A stretch of DNA of 64,000 nucleotides from FEN-1191 sp036490715 (GTDB lineage: Bacteria; Pseudomonadota; Gammaproteobacteria; Steroidobacterales; Steroidobacteraceae), in assembly GCA_036490715.1 (NCBI GenBank), contig DASXDL010000035.1:38629-102628 (forward strand), written 5' to 3'. Each line of letters starts with the position of its first letter. Within the stretch, counting starts at the first letter, position 1. Below the pieces are notes generated by a model that was given only the letters and a program-made list of their open reading frames with translations, was not told where the DNA came from and made no database searches. A program made the position numbers and the translations under genes. This document shows, piece by piece, positions 1 to 8,245 of the stretch.

Positions 1-161
1 CTTTCGATCACGATATGATCGGCCGCCTTGACGACGCTGGCTGGCACCAGTGGCGCATCGACCCGGGCGCCGGCGAGCGGATCGTGGCGCAGCGACAGCA
101 GCAGTGCGACCGCGAGCTGCAGCAGCAGCAGTATCGACAGAGGCATGATGGCGCGCCGCAT
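1..161 (-). CDS. DUF4340-like auxiliary protein of a Gld-type ABC exporter (N-terminal part only)
   Basis: A minus-strand reading frame opens with ATG at 161 and runs off the left edge. It begins MRRAIMPLSILLLLQLAVAL, a short basic N-terminus followed by a leucine-rich membrane anchor, then an extracytoplasmic stretch. The ATG lies 2 bases beyond the TAA of the upstream permease/GldG-like gene, so the two are almost certainly co-transcribed. In Gld-type exporter loci the third gene commonly encodes a membrane-anchored DUF4340 protein, which fits the position and topology. Only about 53 residues are visible, so the assignment rests mainly on context. Confidence 0.55.
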   Translation of the reverse strand, partial: MRRAIMPLSILLLLQLAVALLLSLRHDPLAGARVDAPLVPASVVKAADHIVIE

Positions 162-163
162 GC

Positions 164-3100
164 TTACACCTGTCCGAGCAGCTGCAGTTGTCGCAGACCG
201 GCGCTGCGTCGGCGGCGCCGATTCAGCCACCAGACCAGCCCCAGACCGCCGAGCACGGCGGCGTAGTTGCCGTACTCCCACAGCGACTGGCTCTCGCGGC
301 TCAACGGCGTGAGCGTGCGCGCGAAATGTTCACGCCCGCGGATACTCAAGAGACCCTGATCCTCGAGCGCCCAGTCAACCAGGTTCTGAACGAAATCGGC
401 CGGTTGGGCGTAGTCCGTTCCCAGTGCGCCGCTGATCAGACGGATGGCCTGGTCGCTGAGCATGGCGCTGGAACCCAGCAGCACCAGCCGCGAGGATGGC
501 GGTGAGTGCTCGACCACGCGATCCAGCGACGGCATATCAGTCGGCGGCGCGCTGGCTTGGGCACCCGCCTTGGCGGCAGCGTCCTTGAGCGCATCAGGCT
601 TGGTAGCGACGCCCTTGGCAATGGTGCGATGGCCGGCCGGTGCGCCCTTCGCCGCGGCCGGACTCGAGCTGCTAGGGTCCGGTGGCGTCGCGCTCTTCGG
701 CGGCAGCAGCGGTGAAGGCTTGCCCTTGAACATCGAATCGAACTCGCCCTCGACCATGAGCGCCAGGGTCTGCGGGCCGGCTGGCTTGCCCACGGCGAAG
801 CCTTCATCCGGATAGCTCTGATAGTCGGGCATCAGGTTGGGCGACTCCGAGATCCAGCTCAGCTTCGAGGACTGCAGCAGCGGGGTCAGCTTGCGGGCCT
901 GATTGAGCTTGCTGTCGACCTGCAGCGGTGCCGCCCACGGCACATCGATCTGATCCAGGCTGTCGGTGATCGGGCTGCGCGTGTTCAGTCCGCGGCCGCG
1001 CACGTCGACGATGTACGGATATTTGGCGAGTTCGACTTCGTCGACCGCGAAGCCGCCGACTTCGCGCTGCACCGGAATCGGCAGCGCGCCGCTCTGCTGA
1101 TCGAGCACCAGTCCCTTGCCGTAGTAGAGCCCGTAGCCGGCCAGCCAGTCCTCGAGCCCGGACTTCACCGGTCGGGCCAGGATGCTCTGCTCGATGCTGA
1201 CGTCGGTGGGCGACGCCGACAGCAATACGGTGCCGCCCTGCATCAGGAACTGATCGATCGCGAACTGCTGCTTGATGTCGAGCCCCTGCGGGTCGAGCAC
1301 CATCAGCAGGTCGGCGTCGGACGGCACCCGGCCATCCTTCAGATCGGTGTCGGTCCAGCGTACCGATTCGGACAGCGCCCGGCGCAGCGTGTTGAAACTT
1401 CGGCCGGACGCAGCCCCGGCCATCGGACCCATGCCACTGGCCCCCGGTCCCCGCGGATTACTCATCACGGCGACGGTTTTGAGAAATCCCGGCGCCAGGC
1501 GCCTGACCGAGGCTTCCAGCGTGCTCTTGAACGACGCCTGGTTCAGTTGCTCGGGCAGCGGCACCTGCTCGGTGCCGCGCGCATCGCCGATGGTCATGTA
1601 GAACCAGAACGGCTTGCTGTCGGTGAGGCTCATCGCGATCGGCCGAAAGCCGAACTCCTTCGGCAGCTTGGTGGCAAGACCAGGCTCGGTGTCCGGATCG
1701 TGCATCGTCACTTTGAAGTTGCCGTTCGACTCATGGGCAATGTCGGCCAGCGCAGCCTCGAGCGCTGCGCGCGCATCCTGCAACGGCTTGGGCAGTGAAT
1801 CGTTGGCCGAGATGTAGCCGGTGAAGGTCACCGGCTGGCGCAGCGTGTCGAACACGCTGCCGCCGGCCTGGTAGCTCAGCAGCACCTTGCGGATCGCGCT
1901 GGAAGTGGCGTATTCCGGATTCTTCAGCTCGACGTGCAGGTCTGTGTCGGAGTTCTGCTTGACGTCGATCAGATCGCGGTAGTTGAGCACCTGATACTGA
2001 TCACCATAGGCGATCAGGATGTCGAAGTACGAGTTCACCACCGACGCCTGGTACTTGCCCGACACCTGGAATGGCACCGGCCGGATGTTGTAGCGGCTGG
2101 TGGCCTCGGCTTCGACCTTCGGATCATCGTGCGGATCAACGAACTCGACGTGCACCTTGCCGCCGCCGGCGACCGCGTACTCGCGCAGCAGATCGCGCAG
2201 CTGCGGCACCAGCGGCGCCAGCAACGGATGGGTCGCGGCGCTGAAATAACCGCGGATCAACAGCGGCTCCTGCAGCTGCGCCAGGTAATTGCGGGTCGCC
2301 TCGGACAGCGTATAGATCTTGCCCGAGGTCAGATCGATGCGCGCCCAGCCGATCTGATCGAGCCACAGGTTGGCGGTCAGCGCGTTCACCACCAGCAATG
2401 CCACGACGCCGTACCAGCGTCGGTGAGCGTCGCTGGTCGGATTGCCGGCCCAGCGCAGCGTCTCGAGCGACAGGCGGTTGAGAATGAGAAACACCGCCGT
2501 GATCGACAGGTAGTAGTACAGATCGCGCAGGTCGAGCACGCCACGGGTGATCGAAGCGAAGCGCGAACCGGCGCCGAGCGCATGCAGCCACTCGCCGGCG
2601 CGATAGCCGACCAGTGCCGTCAGTGAATCGGAGCCGACCAGATACAGCGCGCCGGTCAGCAGCACGGTCAGGATCAGGCTCACGATCTGGTTGTCGGTGC
2701 GGCTCGAGACCCACAGGCCGACCGCCACGTAGGCGGCGGCCAGCGCCACTGCCGCCGCGTAGCCACCGATCACCGGACCCCAGTCGAGCGGTCCCAGATT
2801 GGCCACGGTGATCGGCAGCGCCAAGGTCAGCAGCAGCGCGATCATCACCAGCCCCAGGCAACCGAGGAATTTGCCCAGCACCAGCTCGGTCGGTGTGGTC
2901 GGTGAGGTCAGCAGCAGCTCGAGCGTGCCGGCGCGCCGTTCTTCAGCCCAGGAGCGCATCGTCAGCGCCGCCACCAGAAAGATCAGCAGCACCGGCATCC
3001 ATTGAAACAGCGGCCGGACATCGGCCAGGTTGCGCTCGAAGAAGGTCGCCACCCAGAAGAAGATGAACAGCGTCGCACCCAGAAACGCCGCCAGGAACAG

Positions 3101-3169
3101 AAACGCGGCCGGGGAGGCAAAGTAGCCAGTTAGCTCCCGACCGGCGATCCGCAGGACCTTATGCAGCAT
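164..3169 (-). CDS. Fused ABC-2 permease / GldG-like auxiliary protein
   Basis: A 1001-residue inner-membrane protein. Roughly the first 240 residues are an ABC-2 permease with several hydrophobic helices (starting MLHKVLRIAGRELTGYF). A short linker follows, then a GldG-type ABC_transp_aux region on the periplasmic side, and a final membrane helix ending in a basic tail (WWLNRRRRRS). In many bacteria the GldF permease and GldG auxiliary protein are separate genes; here they are one chain. I chose the ATG at 3169 because it starts at the permease domain and overlaps the ATPase stop by 11 bases, whereas the longer frame adds a basic peptide out of place. There is a low-complexity Ala/Pro/Lys stretch near residues 800-860. 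The substrate is unknown; Gld-like exporters have been linked to gliding or to generic export. Confidence 0.85.
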   Translation of the reverse strand: MLHKVLRIAGRELTGYFASPAAFLFLAAFLGATLFIFFWVATFFERNLADVRPLFQWMPVLLIFLVAALTMRSWAEERRAGTLELLLTSPTTPTELVLGKFLGCLGLVMIALLLTLALPITVANLGPLDWGPVIGGYAAAVALAAAYVAVGLWVSSRTDNQIVSLILTVLLTGALYLVGSDSLTALVGYRAGEWLHALGAGSRFASITRGVLDLRDLYYYLSITAVFLILNRLSLETLRWAGNPTSDAHRRWYGVVALLVVNALTANLWLDQIGWARIDLTSGKIYTLSEATRNYLAQLQEPLLIRGYFSAATHPLLAPLVPQLRDLLREYAVAGGGKVHVEFVDPHDDPKVEAEATSRYNIRPVPFQVSGKYQASVVNSYFDILIAYGDQYQVLNYRDLIDVKQNSDTDLHVELKNPEYATSSAIRKVLLSYQAGGSVFDTLRQPVTFTGYISANDSLPKPLQDARAALEAALADIAHESNGNFKVTMHDPDTEPGLATKLPKEFGFRPIAMSLTDSKPFWFYMTIGDARGTEQVPLPEQLNQASFKSTLEASVRRLAPGFLKTVAVMSNPRGPGASGMGPMAGAASGRSFNTLRRALSESVRWTDTDLKDGRVPSDADLLMVLDPQGLDIKQQFAIDQFLMQGGTVLLSASPTDVSIEQSILARPVKSGLEDWLAGYGLYYGKGLVLDQQSGALPIPVQREVGGFAVDEVELAKYPYIVDVRGRGLNTRSPITDSLDQIDVPWAAPLQVDSKLNQARKLTPLLQSSKLSWISESPNLMPDYQSYPDEGFAVGKPAGPQTLALMVEGEFDSMFKGKPSPLLPPKSATPPDPSSSSPAAAKGAPAGHRTIAKGVATKPDALKDAAAKAGAQASAPPTDMPSLDRVVEHSPPSSRLVLLGSSAMLSDQAIRLISGALGTDYAQPADFVQNLVDWALEDQGLLSIRGREHFARTLTPLSRESQSLWEYGNYAAVLGGLGLVWWLNRRRRRSAGLRQLQLLGQV

Positions 3170-4100
3170 TGCGCGCCTCCGCGGCCGCCGCACCCGCATT
3201 GACCTCGGCGAACACCTTTTCCAGGGTGCGCTGCTCACGCATCAGTCCGTAGAGCGCGAAGCCCGCGCCGATCACCGCCGCGCCGATCGCCGGCGCGCGG
3301 GATTCGTCGGCGTCCACCGTGTAGCGATAGCGGCTCTGCGCAGCATCGAGCAGCTGCGCTGAGGCGACTCCCTCGACCGCGCGCAGCACCGGCAGCGCAT
3401 CGTGCTGGTCCCGATCCAGCGTGACCAGCAGGCTGGTGTGGCGCTGCAGCTCATCCAGTCGCGCATCCACCACCTTGCGGCCCGCCCGCAGGATCAACAC
3501 CCGCTGGCATACCGCCTGCACCTCCTGCAGGATGTGAGTCGAGACGATCACGGTGGCCGACTGCGACAGTTCGCGTATCAGCGATCGCATGTGCAGGATC
3601 TGCGTTGGGTCGAGGCCGTTGGTCGGCTCATCCAGGATCACGATGTCCGGGCCGTGCAGGATGGCCTGGGCGACGCCGACGCGCTGGCGATAACCACGCG
3701 ACAGGGTCTGGATCGATTGGGTCGCCTTGTCGCGCAGTTCGGTGCGCCGGATCGCGGCCGCCACCGCCCGCGGGCGCGCGGCCGCCGGCAGGTCATGCAG
3801 CATGGCCTGATATTCGAGAAACTCGATCACCGTCATTTCCGGCCAGGCGGGACAATTCTCGGGCAGGTAGCCGACCCGGCGCTGAATGGCAGCGGTGTCG
3901 CGTCCGATCTGAAGCTGTTCGACCTGGATTGAGCCGCCGCTCGGTTCCAGGAAGCCGGTCAGCATCTTCATGATCGTGGTCTTGCCGGCGCCGTTGGGCC
4001 CGAGCAGCCCGACCACTTCACCGCGTCCGATAGTGAAACTCACATTATCGACCGCCACGAAGTCGCCGTATCGGCGCGTCAGATTTGAAATCGTGATCAT
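3159..4100 (-). CDS. ABC transporter ATP-binding protein (GldA/NatA-like)
   Basis: A 313-residue cytoplasmic ATPase of the ABC-2 exporter class. It has a Walker A GPNGAGKTT at about residues 34-42, a Q-loop region around GYLPENCP, an ABC signature LSRGYRQRVG near residue 135, Walker B IVILDEPTNGLDP and a switch histidine in IVSTHILQ. A C-terminal extension of about 90 residues is usual for GldA-type subunits. It is the first gene of a three-gene minus-strand exporter operon and overlaps the fused permease by 11 bases. It presumably powers that permease. Start is ATG at 4100. Confidence 0.93.
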   Translation of the reverse strand: MITISNLTRRYGDFVAVDNVSFTIGRGEVVGLLGPNGAGKTTIMKMLTGFLEPSGGSIQVEQLQIGRDTAAIQRRVGYLPENCPAWPEMTVIEFLEYQAMLHDLPAAARPRAVAAAIRRTELRDKATQSIQTLSRGYRQRVGVAQAILHGPDIVILDEPTNGLDPTQILHMRSLIRELSQSATVIVSTHILQEVQAVCQRVLILRAGRKVVDARLDELQRHTSLLVTLDRDQHDALPVLRAVEGVASAQLLDAAQSRYRYTVDADESRAPAIGAAVIGAGFALYGLMREQRTLEKVFAEVNAGAAAAEARNAA

Positions 4101-4169
4101 CGCCCAATCCTAAAGCCGGGGACGCTGCTTCGACCGGCGCGTCCGAAAATAGTTTCAGCCCGCAACCGT

Positions 4170-4601
4170 TTAGAGTCGCTCGAGGGTCTGCTCATCGCCA
4201 GTGCCGCCAAAATACTGGTCCAGGGCCGCCTGGAACAAGGCCTCCCCGCCGCTGGCGTGCAGAAACAGCGTCAGCGACGAGCGGAATTTTAGATCGTCCG
4301 GATAGCCGAAGATCCGGGAAACGTTCCCGCTGTCGGCTTGCACGACCAGTTGCACACACTGCCGCAGTCGCGGCCCGAGCACGCCGTGCTGCAGGTAGGC
4401 CCGCGCCTCGTCCGCGCCGGCGAGGCAATAGCTGCGCGCCATCGGGCTCGAACCTAAGCCGCACAGTTGCGGAAAGATGAACCACATCCAGTGCGTTGCC
4501 TTGCGACCCTGCTGCAGCTCGATGAGCACGCGCTCAAACACCGGCTGCTGGGCCGCCAGGAACCGCTCCAGGCGGTAGCGATCCTGAGGCTGCGCTGCCA
4601 C
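4170..4601 (-). CDS. DUF1810 family protein
   Basis: A 143-residue soluble protein of the DUF1810 family. Recognisable family features are the N-terminal YRLERFLAAQQPVFERVLIE, the core THWMWFIFPQL, and the C-terminal region SLTLFLHASG. The start is GTG at 4601, one base after the TAG of the upstream AsmA-like gene, so it is probably translated from the same message. The biochemical role of the family is not established, although its members are widespread. Nothing in the sequence points to secretion or membrane association. Confidence 0.9.
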   Translation of the reverse strand: MAAQPQDRYRLERFLAAQQPVFERVLIELQQGRKATHWMWFIFPQLCGLGSSPMARSYCLAGADEARAYLQHGVLGPRLRQCVQLVVQADSGNVSRIFGYPDDLKFRSSLTLFLHASGGEALFQAALDQYFGGTGDEQTLERL

Positions 4602-4602
4602 C

Positions 4603-6525
4603 CTATTTCCCCAACAGTCCCTTGAGCTGATCCTGCAGCTTCTGTTTGAGCTCGTCCTTATGCTGGTCCAGTTCCTGCTGCACCCGTGCCTTGGCCATGC
4701 CCGGCAGATCCGGGCGCACGCTCGGACTTTTCATGGTTCCTGTGACCAGCATCGGCACCTCGGCCAGCGTCACGCTCGAGGCATCCACCGCCGCGGCGGA
4801 TTTGAGGACCGAGGCCTGAATGCGGTAATTGATTGCCTCGGTCGGAAGATTGGCCGACCCCTGGCCGGTGACGCGCAGAACTCCCGAGTTGATGGTCAGG
4901 TCCTTGGTGGTAGCCACGCCGTGAGCAATGTCGGCCGAGGCCTTGAATACATCGAACGGGGTGCGGCCAGTGTCGCTGCCGGCCGGCGCCGCCTGCTTGC
5001 GAATCAACGCCAGCGCGCGATTGATCTGAAAGCCGATGTCGATGCCCTCGACCGCGCCGCCGGCCAGATTCGCGCTCACCCGTCCATTCAGCGACCGCAG
5101 CATCGCCTGCGTGTCGAGGCCGTTCGCATTCAAATTCAGTGTCAGCTCGCCGCGACCCGACAGCCGTTGGGTGTTGGCAAAGTCGTTCAATAGCTGTGCG
5201 ACATCGACATTCGACAAGCTCTGCTGCAGCTTAAGATTAGGCACTGCCCCGCGGCCATCCAGTGTCAGCTCACCCTGGCCGCTGCCGCCATACAAAGTGG
5301 CGGCGATCGGTGCCAGGCGAATCAGCGCGTCCTTCGCCTCAAGGCCCACCGTCACGTTCGTCAGCGTGATGCCCGACACGCGGGCGCGGGCGATCTGCGC
5401 GGTGCCGTGAAAATCGAGGGTCTTGAGAGAATCAGTGGATGCTGCCGTTGGCTTGGCCGCGGCCGGCTTGGTCGCGGCAGGCGCGCCGCCGGCGTCGGCG
5501 CTGCGATAGCGGTCCAGATCGATCTGGTCGAGCACCAGATTGAAGCCAGTTGCCTTGCTGTCGAGATCATCCACCGACACCGTGCCCCTGAGCCGCGAAT
5601 CATCCAGCTGGATCGACAGATCGGTCAGTCGCAGCGCGTTATGCGACAACGCGAACGCCCCGGACATCAGAAAGTTGGAAAAGACTTTGGGATCACGGGT
5701 CGCAGGCGGCGTGATGTCCAGCTTCTGCATGAGCTCGCGCGGCGAGATCGGCTCCAGATTGAATCGCCCCTGCAGATTCGGCGCATCGAGGACATGAGTG
5801 CCATTGATCGAACCGGTGAGATGCGCAGCGCCGATCTGCACAGTCAGCCCGGGAATGGCCAGCGCCTGGGTCGCAGGATCGAGCCGCAGCTGGAATTTTG
5901 CCGACACCGGCAAGGGCGTGGCGTCGGGACCGTTGCTCAGCTGCAGTGATGCCGACACCGAGATCGGATCGCTGGACTGCACCGGACCGATGTCGACCTG
6001 CAGCTTGTCGGCCAGCACGTCCTGGTAGCTGATGCGACTGTCCTTGATGGTCACGCCGGCCAGTTGCGGCAGCGTCGGCCGCGCCGCTGCGGGCGCACTT
6101 GGCGCCGGTGGCACAGTGCTGCGCTCGTTCGGGGGCAGCTGCCAGTTGCCATGTCCGGCGGCGTTCTTGCTCAGCTGCAGATCCAGGCCGCTGATCTCGA
6201 TGCGTCCAACGTCGAGCCGCTTGTGCAGCAGCGGCAGCAATTTCACACTCAGTGCCACGTGCCGCACCGACGCGAACGGTGCTCCGCCAAATTCCGGCGG
6301 ACTGCCCAGGCTTGCCGGCCCGAGTTCGAGCGCGGCCCACGGGAACAGTGACAGCTTGATGTCACCGGGCAGCGATAGCTGCCGACCGGTGGAGGATTTG
6401 ACGCTGGCGATGATGCGGCTTTTGAAAGCGTTCGGATTGACCGCTAGCCGAACAATCAACACGACGATAACCAACAGCGCGATGACGGCGCCGATGCCGT
6501 AGCCGATCATCTTGACAGCGCGCAT
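4603..6525 (-). CDS. AsmA family protein
   Basis: A 640-residue membrane-anchored protein. An N-terminal helix (MIGYGIGAVIALLVIVVLIV) is followed by the AsmA signature region (NPNAFKSRIIASVKSSTGRQ) and a long beta-rich domain. A second AsmA-typical segment occurs in the C-terminal third (GRGELTLNLNANGLDTQAML, then GRVSANLAGGAVEGIDI). The C-terminus is a charged Lys/Gln helix. AsmA-like proteins belong to the inner-membrane repeat group linked to outer-membrane assembly and lipid transport. I chose ATG at 6525, just before the anchor; ATG at 6558 is possible and adds 11 residues. The longer frame would overlap the divergent phosphatase gene. DUF1810 follows one base downstream. Confidence 0.85.
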   Translation of the reverse strand: MRAVKMIGYGIGAVIALLVIVVLIVRLAVNPNAFKSRIIASVKSSTGRQLSLPGDIKLSLFPWAALELGPASLGSPPEFGGAPFASVRHVALSVKLLPLLHKRLDVGRIEISGLDLQLSKNAAGHGNWQLPPNERSTVPPAPSAPAAARPTLPQLAGVTIKDSRISYQDVLADKLQVDIGPVQSSDPISVSASLQLSNGPDATPLPVSAKFQLRLDPATQALAIPGLTVQIGAAHLTGSINGTHVLDAPNLQGRFNLEPISPRELMQKLDITPPATRDPKVFSNFLMSGAFALSHNALRLTDLSIQLDDSRLRGTVSVDDLDSKATGFNLVLDQIDLDRYRSADAGGAPAATKPAAAKPTAASTDSLKTLDFHGTAQIARARVSGITLTNVTVGLEAKDALIRLAPIAATLYGGSGQGELTLDGRGAVPNLKLQQSLSNVDVAQLLNDFANTQRLSGRGELTLNLNANGLDTQAMLRSLNGRVSANLAGGAVEGIDIGFQINRALALIRKQAAPAGSDTGRTPFDVFKASADIAHGVATTKDLTINSGVLRVTGQGSANLPTEAINYRIQASVLKSAAAVDASSVTLAEVPMLVTGTMKSPSVRPDLPGMAKARVQQELDQHKDELKQKLQDQLKGLLGK

Positions 6526-6609
6526 GGCTATCGCCCGTGGGGTCAGGGCCGGTAGCATAGTCCCTGACAGCCGTTTTTCCGATGGCGGCGCCGACAACGA
6601 GACATCGCA

Positions 6610-8190
6610 TTGAATCAGAAGGCGGCGGGCGCGGCAGCCGCCGATGGCACACCCGAGCAGATCCATCTGACCTGGGGTGAGGATCCATCGCGCACGCTGG
6701 TGGTCTCGTGGGCCTCGCCCGCGCCGGCGCTGCATCCGCGCGTGATCCTGCAGCCGCCGGATCGGACCGAGGTGCTTATGCCGGCCGTGCAGCGTTGCTA
6801 CACCGACGGCCTCAATGGCCAGACGGTGTTTAGCTACCACGCCCGGCTCGATGACCTGAGCCCCGACACGCCGTACCGCTATAGTCCCACCGCGGACAAC
6901 GATCGCCGCCGCGAGGCGCCATTCGTCGCCAGTTTTCGAACCGCGCCGCGCGGACGCGTGCCGTTTCGATGGACCAGCTACGGCGATCTGTCGACACCGG
7001 TGGTGTCGTGGGCCATGTCATCGCCGCAGAGCCGCCATGCGGTCGATGCGGTGGAGCGCTTCGAGCCGCTGTTTCATCTGCTCAATGGCGATCTGTGCTA
7101 TGCCAACCTGAATCCTTCGGCGCAGCCGGCGGTGTGGGCCGACTTCGGCCACAACGTGCAGCGATCGGCCGCGTATCGTCCGTGGATGCCCTGCCCCGGC
7201 AACCACGAAATCGAATTCGGCAACGGCGCGCAGGGATTGAACTCCTATCTGACACGCTACTCACTGCCGGACAACGGCTCGGCGTTTGCCGGCTGCTGGT
7301 ATCAGTTCCAGGTCGGCTCGGCACTGTTCATTTCGTTGGCCGCCGACGATGTGATCCATCAGGACAGCGGCGCCTTCCTGGCGGGCCCCAATCCGCTGGT
7401 GCCTGCGCCCAACACCGGACTCGCGCCGATTCAACCCGGTACCTCGGTCTACATCCGCGGCTTCAGTCAAGGCGAGCAGACCCGCTGGCTCGAGCGAACT
7501 TTGCAGGCTGCACAGCACGACCGCAGCATCGACTGGATCATCGTGCAGATGCATCAGGATGCGCTGAGCTCGTCCGAAAACGGCAACGGCTCGGACCGCG
7601 GCATTCGGGAAACCTGGCTGCCGCTGTTTGATCAGTATGGCGTTGATCTGGTGCTGTGCGGGCACGATCATGACTACGAACGCAGCTGGCCGGTGCGCGG
7701 CTGCAACCACGACGTCGGGCGCGACGCGCTCGACGGCAGTCCGGTCGACACCTGCCAGCCGCAACCAGTGGTAACCAGCGAACCCGCCGACGGCCGCTAC
7801 GATGCCCGACGCGGCACCATGCATCTGATCCTCGGTGGCGGCGGCACCAACGAGCCCCTCGATATCTACGGCGTCAATCCGGTCACTGGCGTGCCGCAAG
7901 CCAAGGTCATCACCCGGCCGAATCGCCCATTCCCGGGTCCGGTGGCCGGAATGTTCATGAAGCATGGCGCCGACGCCCTGGAGGATGCCATCTGGTCGGC
8001 TCGACGCGACCCGGTCACCGGCTATGGTATCGCGGTGTTCGATCTGGATCCGGGCGGCGCTGACGGCAACACCACGATCACGATGCGCTACTTCCACGCC
8101 GCCGGCGCCGACCGGACCCCGGCCGCCGATTACCAACTGTTCGATAGCGTGGTGCTGTGCAAGCAGCGGCGCGACGGCAGGGGCGATTAG
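6610..8190 (+). CDS. Purple acid phosphatase-like metallophosphoesterase
   Basis: A 526-residue protein with an N-terminal fibronectin-III-like purple acid phosphatase domain (about residues 10-110; IHLTWGEDPSRTLVVSW) and a calcineurin-type metallophosphatase core. Visible metal-ligand motifs are GDLS, GDLCYAN, PGNHEIEFG, a His in VQMHQDA, and CGHDHDYERSW. The family hydrolyses phosphate monoesters with a dinuclear metal centre and is normally exported. Here the frame starts at TTG 6610 with in-frame stops just upstream (6553 and 6565), and no signal peptide is visible, which is unusual. It lies divergently from the AsmA-like gene. An OPT transporter follows 55 bases downstream on the same strand. 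Confidence 0.85.
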   Translation: MNQKAAGAAAADGTPEQIHLTWGEDPSRTLVVSWASPAPALHPRVILQPPDRTEVLMPAVQRCYTDGLNGQTVFSYHARLDDLSPDTPYRYSPTADNDRRREAPFVASFRTAPRGRVPFRWTSYGDLSTPVVSWAMSSPQSRHAVDAVERFEPLFHLLNGDLCYANLNPSAQPAVWADFGHNVQRSAAYRPWMPCPGNHEIEFGNGAQGLNSYLTRYSLPDNGSAFAGCWYQFQVGSALFISLAADDVIHQDSGAFLAGPNPLVPAPNTGLAPIQPGTSVYIRGFSQGEQTRWLERTLQAAQHDRSIDWIIVQMHQDALSSSENGNGSDRGIRETWLPLFDQYGVDLVLCGHDHDYERSWPVRGCNHDVGRDALDGSPVDTCQPQPVVTSEPADGRYDARRGTMHLILGGGGTNEPLDIYGVNPVTGVPQAKVITRPNRPFPGPVAGMFMKHGADALEDAIWSARRDPVTGYGIAVFDLDPGGADGNTTITMRYFHAAGADRTPAADYQLFDSVVLCKQRRDGRGD

Positions 8191-8245
8191 ACCACTGGAT
8201 TCCAGTATTCTGTCGATCGGCGACGGCGGCAGGACAGCAACGACC

